From: Planoprotostelium fungivorum
Lineage: Eukaryota > Evosea > Variosea > Cavosteliida > Cavosteliaceae
Assembly: GCA_003024175.1 (NCBI GenBank)
Contig: MDYQ01000021.1
Span: forward strand, 124,001-188,000
Direction: 5' to 3'
Length of the DNA: 64,000 nt
Shown here: piece by piece, positions 32,552-44,092 of the stretch
Layout of the letters: the number at the start of each line of letters is the position of its first letter
Numbering within the stretch: the first letter of the stretch is position 1
Program-made: the position numbers and the translations under genes
The notes under the pieces: generated by a model
Told to the model about the DNA's origin: nothing
Databases searched by the model: none
Seen by the model: only the letters and a program-made list of their open reading frames with translations

Positions 32552-35500
32552 ATGTCTGGGCGTCCAGAGGACACGATTACGGATAGCTCCAAGGCTAAAT
32601 CCTCCAAAGAAAAGAAGAGGAAGTCTTCCGGTAAGACACCTGAAGGAAAGAGAACGAAACAGCAAGGGAATGGAGCCCGCCGAGGACCCAGATCCAACGA
32701 AAACAAGGCACCTAAGAAGAAAGGACGTATCATTGCCCCCACCGTCAGTGATATCTTAAGTGATGAACTCACGAAGCTCGGTCTCGAGTACTGGACTCCC
32801 ATTGCAGGCAATACAGAGAAGAAACCTTTTAACCCCCAACTGATCGAGGACATCTATTTTAGAGATCTCAGAAAGGGTGATATTCAGAGAATCATGTTAC
32901 TCGAGGTCGGACGTTATTTGGAAAAGTGAGTGAATGGATCTCCTATCGATATTAACGGAGGTAGCTATCTGTGGAAGAATTGGGATGAAGAGAAATCGTC
33001 TATGGCTCATACCATGTCCATCGTTATGATGGTCAACGAGAAATTCAGAGAGAACGTTCACGCTTGGGGTGAGTCATGTCATGAGATCTCTACGTGTCCA
33101 TTCACACGGAGATGTGATCTGTGACACGAATGCAGACTGCTTCCACACCCGCGAGGCCGTTTTTCCCGCCTTTTTCAGCAAGGTGAGACCCTACCCCATC
33201 TTCCATCCGCTCATTCTCCATCAGGCTTTGAAACTGAAGGACGATTACGATCTCACTTACGAAGAGAGCTCTCAGTTCCTAGTGTTCCTCATCAACTGCT
33301 TCCAGAGCTTAGAGGACGCCATGGTCCGAGAACAAGTGGAAAAGTGGGACTCGGAATACTACAACGAGACACTGAACATCGCAGGCTCGTTTCGATCAAG
33401 TTGTGGCACAGCGTCAACCCTCTCGTCATCGAGAGAGAAACTTCAGGCAACAAGAAACTCGCCAGATTCTGGAAGAAGGAATTGAAATCAGGTGTGTGTC
33501 ACCTTCATCGCATCTATATCTCGTCACGTCTTCCTCTATAAAAAATTTCCTGTACCTATGCTGAACGAAACGACAGCGGAAGGAGAAGACGAAGACAGTC
33601 TGGAGCGCACGTTCATGCCGAACCTTCTCGAAGAATTCTTCCAAGTGCTCGACGGCCTGCAGGGAGAATGTGAGTCTGCCTCTCGCGTGGGTCTCTCACA
33701 CAAGGCAGCTCTACCGAGAGATCAGATCCACTTTTGTGAGAGGATTGTCGAGCTGATGGTGGATCTCTTGTCCCAATTACCCACGAGACGATTCTTCCGT
33801 CCACTATTCGAGGACGTCAGGTGAGAATATCTGGAGAAATTCGATCTACAACGAGCTCACTTTGGATCAGGTTCGTGACGAGGTGCAAGATGAGTCGTCT
33901 GGCCAATTCCTCCGAGGGCATTTTATTCGGACAATTTCTCGACTTTTTACGCTTCTACGAGAACTTCGAGGTGAGATTTCGACTCGAAGGTGAAATTTCG
34001 AAGAGAACTCAAGTCGACAGGTGGACGACTTCACGGGTCACCCGTTGACCGAAGAAGATGTTGCCGTGGCTCAGTGCGCCAGGATCCGCAATCTACAACG
34101 CGTCATCTACAAACATTTTCCGGACAAGAAGGATTTGGCCTTCTCCCCCATCTCGACCTTCCAGGTGCGTCTACATCGTTGTAGACGGCCAATATTCACG
34201 AACAAATAGTCCCCGGAGACGTTCAGGAAGCATCTGAAGGGCTTCACCCCGGAAGAATTGAACCAACTGTGTGAACTCATCGGACTACAACCCCCCGCCG
34301 GAGTTTCCGAGGAACTCTCCGAGGAATTTCTCACCAACTCCCTCGTGTCTCTGTATCAAAGACGTATGTCACAAATATCTGCCATCAATGAGATGGCTAT
34401 CTACCCCAACGAAGGTCTCCTGTGAGTGTCTACAACTCGACATCTCATTCGTCTCTCTCTGACCCGTTGTAGATGGAACGACAATGTCATTCCGTCGGAC
34501 GATTACAACGGAGACCAACCGTTGGCCTTACCCAAGTTGAATCTACAATTCCTCACCTTCCACGATTATCTCCTGCGTAATTACGATCTGTACCGATTGG
34601 AGTCTGCCTATCAGATTCGCATGGACATTGAGGATGCAGTACGTCGCATGGACCCCCGCAAAGAGGTGAAATTTCCCGGATATTTCTCGGAATGTTCTCT
34701 GAACGAGTCAGGTCGTACCTTCATCGAATGGAAGATCAGAGAGTGTGAAGACTGTCTTTGGAGGTTGGTCCAGGATGGCATTAGCTCTACAAGACTTCAG
34801 CATCACCAGCGTGGGTGACCCCAAACTGGGAGAATCACGCCCCTCTCAGGTACCCCGTTCCCGCCAAATTTTCCCGCCAAAATTCTGACGAGATCAGGTC
34901 CTCGCCGAAGCCTTCTTGAACTACCGACCCATCAGACATCCACAGAGACAAGAGTGGGAGGATCTCAAAGTCCACGACGTTGTCTTCCTCGTCACCGTAA
35001 GAGCTCCTGTCTTCCCTGGCGAACCCATCGATACCAGCCTACCCATCAGAGACCAGATCGGTATCCAGTACGTACGCGGCGCCACCGTGCTCCAGGTGAA
35101 TCTCGCGGAAAACTCGCGGAAAACTGAATGTGTGAGGTGTACGACGAAGAGAACAACCTCATCCGAGAGATGGACAGATTTGCACCGCGCGCCGGCCACA
35201 CGAGGAAGTTCAGACTACAACTCGACGCGGCGCAGTACCAGCAGGATCTCGATAACGAAGAAGATGTCTACGGAACCTTCAACCTCTTTGTCAGACGCAG
35301 ACCCAAAGAGAACAACTTCAGGGTGACTCTTCGTCCTCTCCCTTTTGTAGCTGATGTCTGTAGGCCGTGTTAGAGACAATTCGTGACATGATGAACACGA
35401 ACAACACGACTGTACCCAAGTGGCTGAACGACATCTTCTTGGGATATGAAGACCCGAAGATCAACTCTGCCAGGAACACGGGAGCTGAATTGGATTTCAA

Positions 35501-38313
35501 CGACACTTTCTTGGACGTCAGACACCTCGTGGACGCTTTCCCCGAGTGGAGAGACGGCAAGGAGGGAAAGAAGGTGAAATCCATTTTATTCTATTTTATT
35601 GTTTGATGACGTCGGGGTAGTTTGTATTTTTAGATCCGGAGGGTCACGAGGTACAGACTGAGGAAGCTCTCGGTGATCCAACGGCCACCCGCATCCAATC
35701 TCCCTTCAAGTTGAAATTTTCAACTCCACCGGAAGGCGGGAAAACATCCCAAGTCATCACCGTAAAGAGTTACGTACCCCCTCTCCCTGGGCCCTACCCT
35801 TACAACGTTCCAAAGAAGAACGTAGTACCCTTCACCGGCTCTCAGGTAAGATGGCTCGTTGTAGTCCGACCTCCTGACGCGTTGTAGATCGATGCCATCG
35901 AGCGCGGAATGTTCGAAGGCCTCACCTTGGTCGTGGGACCCCCCGGTACAGGTACGTCATCACACATCTACAACGCGCCCTGACCCATTTTCCAGGAAAA
36001 ACCGACGTGGCCGTCCAGCTCATCAACAACTGGTACCACTCCTTCCCAGACCAGAGGATTCTCATCGTAACCCACAGCAACCAAGCTCTCAATCAGATCT
36101 TCGAGAAGATCATGGCCTTAGACATCGACCACCGACATCTCCTGCGTCTCGGACACGGTCAAGACATGTTGGACACCGAGGCCGACTTCAGTAAATACGG
36201 CAGAGTCAACCACATGCTGGCCAGACGCCTCGAACTACTGGAGAGGGTGGACAAGTTGGCGAGGTCGTTGGACGTTGTAGATGACGTGGCGCACGGCTGT
36301 GAGATGGCAGAGCAGTTCTACAGGGCACACGTCGTGCCGAAGGTGAACCAGTACAAGAAGAAGGTGAAGGAGCCGGAATTCGCGGGAAAAACGGTGAGAT
36401 TTCGGGGAGATTTCGAAAGAGTGACCGTTGCAGACGGCTCTGTCGGCCTTGTTTCCGTTCCACAAATTCTTCGCGGACGCCCCGAGGCCGTTTTTGGAGG
36501 GAAAGAATTTCCAGGAAGACAAGCGCGTTGTAGAAGGTGAACACATTCATCATCAACATCATCACATCATCACATGACATCTACAAGTTCATCATGAAGA
36601 ACATGACTAAACGAACGTCTGCAGGATGTTTCTTATACATCGAGAACACCTTCACCGAGCTGAGAGAATGTCGTGCCTTCGAACTGCTCCGCTCGAGTGG
36701 TGACCGCAGCAACTACCTCCTCACCAAACAAGCCCGAATCGTCGCCATGACCTGCACCCACGCCGCCGTAAAGGTGAACCACCTCGTTGTAGATCACCGA
36801 AAATGTCTCGTTGTAGTCTGACTCCCCGCAGCGATCGGAATTAGTCTCCCTCGGTTTCAAGTACGACAACCTCATCATGGAAGAGGCGGCGCAGATTTTA
36901 GAGATCGAGACGTTCATTCCCATGCTACTGCAGGAGAGTCGCCATGGTGATGACCCTAGACTGAAGAGGGTGGTGCTCATCGGAGATCATCATCAGCTGC
37001 CTCCGGTCGTAAAGAATGTCGCCTTCCAGAAATATTCTCACTTGGATCAGAGTCTCTTCACCCGTTTCGTTCGATTGGGACTGCCCACCGTGCAGTTGGA
37101 CGCGCAGGTGAGGGCGGGAGATCGAATTGGGACTGATGGGGGGGTAGGGAAGAGCAAGACCTTCTCTGGCGGAGTTGTACAATTGGAGGTACAAGACTCT
37201 GGTCAATCTACCCAACACTATTTCTGATCCCAAGTTTCAACTTGCAAACGCAGGGTGAGTCTCAAACATTCATGCCGTCTCAAACATTCGTGCCGCCTCG
37301 ATTCTTTGTGCCGTCTCGACCGTTCGTGGATTCTGATGAAATTTCAGATTACGTTACGACTACCAGTTGATCGACGTTGGAGATTACGATGGAAGGGGAG
37401 AGTCTACACCCAACCCACACTTCTTCCAGAACTTGGGAGAGGCAGAGTACGTTGTTGCTGTCTACATGTACCTCAGGCTATTGGGTTACCCTGCCAACTC
37501 CATCGCCATCTTAACTACCTACAACGGTCAGAAGCATCTCATCCGAGACGTTTTTCGCGCCAGAACCGGTTGGACCAAGTGAGTCCCAATTCGATTTTAT
37601 TTCATTTTATTTCGTCACGTTTCGGACCCCCCGAGAGTTTTATTTCGTTTTATTCTCTGACTCTTTCAGATTCTACGGCCAACCGCAGAAGATCACAACA
37701 GTGGATCGATACCAAGGACAGCAGGCAGACTACATCCTCTTATCTCTCGTTCGAACGAAGGCCGTCGGTCATCTCAGAGACGTAAGGAGGCTGGTGGTGG
37801 CGATGTCGCGTGCCAGACTTGGCCTCTTTGTCTTTGGACGCAGGGACCTCTTTGAAAACTGCTACGAGCTCACACCCACCTTCTCTAAATTTAGAACCAG
37901 GCCCAATCAGTTGGTCCTCGTTCAGAACGAAGAGTACCCCTCCACGAGGGGTCTCGAGGAGGTGAGGCGTCGCGAATGTTTGTGCCCGTCTACAACGTTG
38001 TAGATGTCGGAGGATAAGCCGGTGCACGAGGTCAAGGACGTCATCGAGATGGGAACCATCATTGCCTCCATGCAGAACAACATGCAGGACAAGATGAAGG
38101 AGGAGCACGCCATGGAGGAAGACAGAGAAGAAGAGAGGAGAAAGGAAGAGAAGGCCTTCTTAGACGCTCAGAAGCAGAGAGCTCAGGAAGAGATGCAGGC
38201 GGAGGTGATGGAAGATGTGAAAGATGATTGGCTGATGAAAAGTTCAGGCGGAGTTGGCGGCCAAGATGAGACACCTGGAAGATGAAGGAGAAGAGGTGCA
38301 GCAACAGATCTAA
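32552..38313 (+). CDS. AQR: RNA helicase Aquarius, intron-binding spliceosomal protein
   Basis: A gene with some 25 short introns; length fits the family (about 1,400-1,500 residues). AQR binds introns upstream of the branch point as part of the pentameric intron-binding complex. A basic, Lys-rich N-terminus is followed by [20 protein letters not shown] and [16 protein letters not shown], equivalent to human AQR. The SF1 helicase core has Walker A split by an intron (VGPPGTG then [13 protein letters not shown]), motif [22 protein letters not shown], motif [42 protein letters not shown], and motifs [23 protein letters not shown] and [15 protein letters not shown]. The acidic/helical C-terminus ends EEVQQQI. 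Several introns carry the shared modules: palindromes at 34170 and 37989, and acceptors ending CGTTGTAG at 34472 and 35887. Confidence 0.95.
34170..34185. repeat. Variant of the intronic palindrome (TCTACATCGTTGTAGA)
   Basis: Within a short AQR intron starting GTGCGTCTACATCG; one base differs from the perfect palindrome. Confidence 0.85.
37989..38004. repeat. Intronic palindrome TCTACAACGTTGTAGA
   Basis: A perfect copy in the penultimate AQR intron. Its right arm may itself serve as the 3' splice site (CGTTGTAG|ATGTC). Confidence 0.85.
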
Positions 38314-38624
38314 ACATGGACGAATACAACTTTTAATGGATTGCATCACCAATTGTCGTATATTAACGTGTCTCTCTGAACATGTTTGAGAAGATGGTGT
38401 ATGATGCAGTGTGTGTCCATAGACGTTGACTACGTCGAGCCACCCACAGTCCTCATGCTGGGACAATCAGATGTCAAATGTGTCCTGTTGGAAGGTCAAA
38501 ATTGGAGATGGAAGAGTATAGACGTCCGAATGGCTCCTCGGTGACAATGACATCGTCACAGATTGCATTTCAAAAACAGTTGGACATGATTCGACATTCG
38601 ATAACATGGTAACTATTTATCCTC
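38314..38624. other. Convergent 3' region between AQR and TCTP
   Basis: About 310 bp between two stop codons on opposite strands, presumably both 3' UTRs. No feature is seen. Confidence 0.5.
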
Positions 38625-39258
38625 TTAGACCTTCTCCTCAGAAAGACCGTCCTTGAAGAACAGGAAGCGGGGAGCAGTCTCTCCCTCCTTGTAGTAGGAC
38701 AGGGGAACCATAGCCTCGGAATCCATGTTCTCTCCCGTGTAGAAGGTGTACTCGTCGAACTCTCCCAGAACCTTCTTGACGAAGGGCTGGATCTTGGCCT
38801 GGAAGACCTCAGCACGGTCGGGCTTAGTCTCCTTCAGCTTGGAGAGGATCTGTGGGAAATTGTGAGTCTTACGTCTCTCGATCCTTCCATTTCGACTTCA
38901 CCTTCTTCATGTACTCCTTGATGTAGACCATGTACGACTTCTTATCGAAAGCGGTCTGCTGCAGTCTCATGGCATCGATGAGGTTGTTGACCTGCTGGAC
39001 GGAGGGGTCGAATCCCTCATCCTCCTCTCCTCCCTCGGCGGAAGCGTTGGCTCCGATGTCGTAGTTACCCTCCTGCTTGGTGATCATCTTAGTCTCGACC
39101 TCGTAGACGATGTCATCGACCTCGGTGGTGGGGAAAGAGTCAGAGAAGAGCTCGTCGCCTGCGATGGAAGATCAGAATCGCCCACACCTTCTACATTGCA
39201 TCCGATAGACATGATAGAGGTGAATCTTACCGCTGAGAATGTCCTTGAAGAGCTTCAT
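38625..39258 (-). CDS. TPT1: Translationally controlled tumour protein (TCTP)
   Basis: Three exons. TCTP is an abundant cytosolic protein linked to growth control, calcium binding and TORC1/Rheb signalling. The sequence shows MKLFKDILSGDELFSDSFP, YEVETKMITKQEGNYDIGANASAEGG (the flexible acidic loop, here with EEDEGFD), the helical hairpin around VNNLIDAMRLQQTAFDKKSYM, and the C-terminal FYTGENMDSEAMVPLSYYKE signature, ending PRFLFFKDGLSEEKV. Length (about 170 residues) is normal. Introns interrupt after MKLFKDILS and after YMKK. The short presumed leader contains CTTTCTCTT, possibly a pyrimidine tract. Confidence 0.97.
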
Positions 39259-39701
39259 GTTTAAGAGAAAGTTGCTGACTTTGCTTTGAAAAAAGTGGGA
39301 GCCGACGTTTCTCACCAAATTCTATGTCATTTTTCTCGTAAGATATCATGGGTTCAAATATTCGAGACGATCGTCAGAAAAGAAGAACGACTGCATGTTG
39401 GAGACCTCTTGAGAAGTGGAGGACGTTCTCTTACCATGTGAGTAAGTGATCATCGATTTGAAAGGTTGTCTCTTTTTCATCGGATGAGAAGATGAGACTA
39501 TCGAAGAACTCTCTTCTTCCCATCTCAATGTCTGAAGTGTGTATCTTCTAAGATCTTCCTCAATATGTGAATGCTGCGATGGATGTGGAAATACGACATA
39601 TCATCGACCGATTTGATGTCAGGAGGCATTCATGTTTCCTCTGTTGTAACCCTGTCCTCTCCCGATGGCAACATGATCAGACGAAACATTGAAGTAATTT
39701 A
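39259..39701. other. Region between SF3B5 and TCTP
   Basis: About 440 bp with the SF3B5 3' UTR and the presumed TCTP promoter. A 60-codon Ser-rich frame on the minus strand (39528-39346) matches nothing. Confidence 0.4.
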
Positions 39702-40094
39702 TCAATCCTCTTCAGTTGGTGGTGGTGGTCCACAAGGTCTCACAGCTTTCTATTGTCGAGATTGAGTCGTGCGAAAATGAACGACGCAGGATGATTTCGC
39801 CTATATGGAACATGATGAACTCACCGACAAGAACTCGTGTCTCAATCTCGCATGTGAAACATTCTCTGCGATGGCGAAATAACTCAACAGACTTGGGTGG
39901 CTCACATAAGAGGCATAACTATCTCTGTGTTGGTTCGTCACCCACTCGCTGATAAGGAGTCAACAAGAAGCTCTATGCACATCATCTCACTATTTGGTGG
40001 TATCAGCATGCCCTGTTCCGACATACTTGGATTGAAGGTGCTCTAATTGAGCGTTGATGTTCTCACGAGGAACGTAGTTGACGTTGAATCCCAT
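39702..40094 (-). CDS. SF3B5: Splicing factor 3B subunit 5 (SF3b10)
   Basis: A small gene split into three short exons, easy to miss. After splicing it reads INAQLEHLQSKYVGTGHADT, TKYEWVTNQHRDSYASYVSH, SLLSYFAIAENVSHARLR, then CGPPPPTEED at the stop. This matches SF3B5 nearly end to end (human: IHSQLEHLQSKYIGTGHADT, KWEWLVNQHRDSYCSYMGH, LNYFAIAENES, CGPPAD). Length is close to the usual 86 residues. SF3B5 belongs to the SF3b core of U2 snRNP and supports branch-point recognition. The ATG at 40094-40092 is in frame. It lies head-to-head with the BAR-SH3 gene. Confidence 0.93.
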
Positions 40095-40217
40095 TGCAAA
40101 TGAGCCGATGTGATGGGAGCGAATGAGGTGATGTGTCAGAGTTGTAGTTGCGTCAATGAAAAGTCTCGGTTTTCATTGAATTTCACATCGCGCTCATCTT
40201 CCACAACCACAGTCAAC
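40095..40217. promoter_or_regulatory. Bidirectional promoter region, SF3B5 / BAR-SH3
   Basis: Only 123 bp between divergent start codons. No TATA box is evident. Confidence 0.45.
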
Positions 40218-41872
40218 ATGTCCAGTCTACTAGCCAAGGCCTCTACGGCCATACACAGAACAAAGCAAGCGGTGAGATTCTCTTTCATCATCTTTGCAAA
40301 GATTGACTCTTCAGGCCCTCGTTAAGATCGGAAAGGCCGATGCAACGGTCGATATCGAGTTCAACCAAGAGAGGGAGAAGCTGTTGGCTCATTTCAAAGC
40401 ATGCAAAGAGTTCAAAAAATCGACGAAGAAGTTGATGAAAGCCATGGAGAGTGAGTCTTTTCTTCTAAAGAGTCCCTCTCTATCCATCCTCTCACGTCAT
40501 ACAATGGTTCGTATCGACGTCACTCCATGCCGATTCGACATATAGATCTCTCCAAGGCACAGATCACCCTGGCCCAAGATCTCACCGGTGTCTATGATAC
40601 CGCCGGAGATCTCTACTCTGCCGTCACGAAGAATCAAGATACGGCCAATCAGCTGAACGAATCCTACGCTGCCTTTGTGAGATCTTGACATGAGAGACTT
40701 CTTCCTCACATCCTTTAGAACTCCACCTTCACCGCGGACATTTTGGACCCCGCCCGAAAGTATCTGCAACAGTTTAAAGAAGTCGAGGTGAGTCAGAGTG
40801 CCTCCTCCATTCTACTCTCGTTCTCATCATGCACGCACAACACATCTCGCCATCCCCGCATGTTCCCATCACATTACATCCCGTCACGTCTTCATCTTCT
40901 CATCTGCTACATCTCATCTTCTACACCTCACGTCTCACACATCTCCCGCACCTGATCTCATCATCATCGTCCCACACGTGATCTCATCATCTCAGAAACG
41001 CATCGCCACCCGTTCCACTCGCAAGGCAGACATGGACCGATACCGTCACGAGCTCCTCGCTTTCCAAGAGAAGGCGAAGGACAAGAGGATTGCCGTGGCA
41101 GAGGAGAAGTACGAGACTGCGAAGACAAAGTACGACGCCATCAACGACGAGCTGACTCATGACATGCCCGTCCTCTTAAACGATCGCGTCACCTTCTTCG
41201 AGCCCGTCTTTGCTACGGTGAGTCATCGTTTGACATCATCTCACCATCACATCATCTTCCATCGTGATGTCGAATGAGGAGATCGGATCATCACGATCTC
41301 ATCTCATCTTCCATCACCTTCTCATGCTTCACAGTACCTCTACGCTCTCAACGAGTACTACGTCAGCGGTGATGCCATCACGGGACAGAACATCCACATG
41401 GTCCAGCACATCGATCGTGCATCGGCTCACACGCATGCCAAAGTCATCACCCCGAAAGAAACCTCCGCTGCCTTCCAGCAATTCACCCCCGTTCACAGCA
41501 GCGTATCCAGCCCAACTTCTACGCACGGTGATTACGCACAGCCAACTAGTGCCGTGCCGCCTGCCATGCAGGGAGGGTGAGGAGTTTCACGCGAGATTTC
41601 GACTCGAAATGACGCGTTGTAGATCGCCGAATTCCGGGTACGGAGCCCCCGCTCAGGGTTATGGAGCTGCAGCTCCAGCTCCCGCTCCCCGTGGAGCGCC
41701 GGGTAGGATCCAGGCGAGGGCCCTCTATGACTTCCCCGGCGGTGATGCGGATGAGCTGCCGTTCAGGGTGGGTGATGTTCTCACGGTTCACAATCAGAAC
41801 GGAGAGTGGTGGGAGGGAGAGATCAACGGAAGGAGAGGACTCTTACCTTCAAACTACGTTCAACTCTTGTGA
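40218..41872 (+). CDS. BAR domain plus SH3 protein (amphiphysin/Rvs167-like)
   Basis: About seven exons. The N-terminal BAR domain is long, helical and charged (VKIGKADATVDIEFNQEREK, LLAHFKACKEFKKSTKKLMK, ILDPARKYLQQFKEVEKRIA, HELLAFQEKAKDKRIAVAEE, LLNDRVTFFEPVFATYLYAL), the order seen in amphiphysin. A Pro/Ala/Gln/Gly-rich linker follows, and then a C-terminal SH3 domain with ARALYDFPGGDADELPFRVG, the Trp pair in GEWWEGEINGRRG, and LLPSNYVQLL. Such proteins bend membranes and recruit actin or dynamin partners during endocytosis. The proline-rich adaptor at 61-62 kb has many possible SH3 ligands. The last intron (about 41579-41622) ends ATGACGCGTTGTAG, a member of the shared-acceptor set. Confidence 0.92.
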
Positions 41873-42509
41873 GAATAAAATCCACGACATGTTGTTTGAT
41901 GTGTCTTCGTCATGATAATATCATCCAATGGGTCTTACGACAGGTCTGAGGGATGAGAGGGAGGCATGTTGTGAAAGACGTACGAGGGAGGTAATTCTGT
42001 TATAGCGAAAGCCATGAACGAGTGAAATGTTGGATAGAAAGGATCAAGGACTTGAGACGTGGACTCGAAAGTGATCGAAGAGAAGAGGCATCGGACACAC
42101 GTGTATCGTTTAAAGAGTAGAAGATAGAAAGAGGTTGGACATTGAATTTATTACAAGGAAGAGTGACCACGGGCATCTGAATGAACATGAGTTGATGTAC
42201 CGTTTGGAGGATGATTCTATACACAAACAACGAAGTGAAGAGATAAACCTCTATAACGAAGATCTTCCCGGCGCATATAACACAACATCCATTGATAGGT
42301 TGCGTGGAATTTAACCGGGGGTGAAGAAAGAAAAGAGGAAGAAGAAGTTGATCTCACCTGTTGGTCGACGCGATTGTGATCTGATCGAGAAGGTCAAAAC
42401 AATGAGATATCATCGATATGTTATCGTACGTAATTGCAAACACCGTCACGTCATCAACGTCTATCTGTAAATCTCATCACAACAACAATAGAACAGCCAC
42501 AACAGGAAC
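41873..42509. other. Intergenic, nothing recognised
   Basis: About 640 bp. An AATAAA lies just after the BAR-SH3 stop. A CATATAA motif near 42276 may be a TATA box of the following SDR gene. No frame is convincing. Confidence 0.4.
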
Positions 42510-43633
42510 ATGTCTACTGTCGATAAGCGGATCATACTTCTCACTGGTGCTGGTAGAGGATTGGGGTTGGCAGTGACGAAACTACTTCTACAAGAAGAGA
42601 AGAATATCCATCTCCTAGCTGCATGCAGATCGGTTGACGCGGGTGAGAAATCCATACGAACACTTTTGGAAGGAATAGACATACAATCTAATGGAAACAC
42701 TCTTCAGGTGAGATTCATATGGTTGCTATCGATCATCTTACTGAAGATACAGATCATTCCCATCGATCTATCATCTCCTGACACCATCCGGGACGCTGCG
42801 AAATCCATCGAGTGAGCATCCCTCCTCTCCTTCTTCTCACTCTATTTAGACACGAACACGGCCGACTCGATGTCTTGATCAACAATGCAGCCATCGCAGA
42901 TCGAGACAGCGCCAAGAAGACGTTCGACATCAACTTTTACGGAACAAAGGTGAAGAACGTCCTCTATCAATTGACACGTGATGTAGCTGATGGATGATGC
43001 CTTCATCCCTCTCCTGTCGAAATCAAAAGACGCGAGACTGGTAGAAGTGTCCAGTGGACTGGGAGCTATCGCCCACGCCCAACTATCGACCGAATTGAAA
43101 CAAAAATTCGATGCAGAAGACTTGACGTTTACAGATCTCAACTCGCTGGCACAAAAGTATGTCGGAGGTGATCATCTCTCACATCCCACGATGATCGTCT
43201 TTCGATCGGACGAACGAGATGGTGATGGGTTCTGAAGCGATGCAGGAGACATCGAAGAGTTTGGTGATCCTTCCAAGGGCATGGGATCATACGGTCAATC
43301 GAAACAATTTCTCAACGCTTATGGCAGGATGTTATCTCGCCAATTGAAACCACAAGGTATCTCACCATCATCATCAACCACCATCGTGTTCTCGATGGTT
43401 AAAGAGGACGAGGTGTCACCGTCTCCCTCGTCTGTCCTGGATTCTGCAACACGGCACTCAACGGTTTCAGAGGTACGAGATCCACAGAAGAGGGTGAGGC
43501 GATCGATGTGCGTGTCTGCATCGATTGAACGTGATCAGGAGCCAAGTCGATCATCGAGGCCACACGAGTTGGTATCGACCAGACAGGTCTCATCTGGAGG
43601 GACGGTGCACGTCTTCCCTTCACTTCCTCTTGA
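42510..43633 (+). CDS. Short-chain dehydrogenase/reductase (carbonyl reductase-like)
   Basis: About seven exons. TGAGRGLG is the Rossmann motif after MSTVDKRIILL. DVLINNAAIADRD holds the NNA motif, FDINFYGTK follows, VEVSSGLG carries the active-site Ser, and YGQSK the Tyr-x-x-x-Lys. VTVSLVCPGFCNTAL matches the SDR C-terminal PG motif, and the protein ends LIWRDGARLPFTSS after a short last intron starting at about 43490. The layout fits carbonyl-reductase-type (CBR1-like) SDRs; the substrate is unknown. A long insertion between the Ser and Tyr (TELKQKFDAEDLTF) is typical of that group. Confidence 0.88.
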
Positions 43634-44092
43634 AATAAATCAGAGATCACTTCTTCGGTTGTCCATCAGGGGTGGATGGTGATGGACGATGATGGATAAC
43701 GAGTGAAACAACAGATGTTGTAGAGGTCTACAACACACGTACGATCTGGCGAGATGAGTGGCTGTGAACACTTCAAGGGGATCAGATTGTTTCTTTTGTG
43801 TTGATGAGAGAGAATGTCGTATTCTTATACCCCGAAAAGATCAAGAGATCGATCCGGCCCTTAAGAAATACAAGTGCTGTCAAAGCCGAGGCTTAGGCCC
43901 GCTATAAGCCGCAACATCTACAAAAATGCAGGGAGACAAGAAGGCCCGCCGCTTCGCGTTGCTTTTCCATGAAGTTAAATTTACGCGACAATATCAAACA
44001 ATCTCTTCTTTTTATTATGGTACAACATCGTCATCGTCCAACAGGTACATAACTCACACTATCAAGTAAAATTCACGCTTTCTTTCATCGTT
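43634..44092. other. Convergent intergenic region with an inverted repeat
   Basis: About 460 bp between convergent genes. It holds GTTGTAGA-GG-TCTACAAC at 43717-43734, which uses the same arms as the intronic palindrome but in the opposite order. A short plus-strand frame (MQGDKKARRFALLF...) near 43926 is not recognised. Confidence 0.45.
43717..43734. repeat. Inverted repeat GTTGTAGA-gg-TCTACAAC
   Basis: Two 8-nt arms, perfectly complementary, with a 2-nt spacer. They are the arms of the intronic palindrome swapped round, here outside any intron I can model. Confidence 0.8.

Noticed and set aside
43890-43925. GC-rich hairpin-like stretch considered as an RNA gene
   Set aside because: It does not fold into a tRNA and matches no snRNA or 5S sequence that I can recognise.
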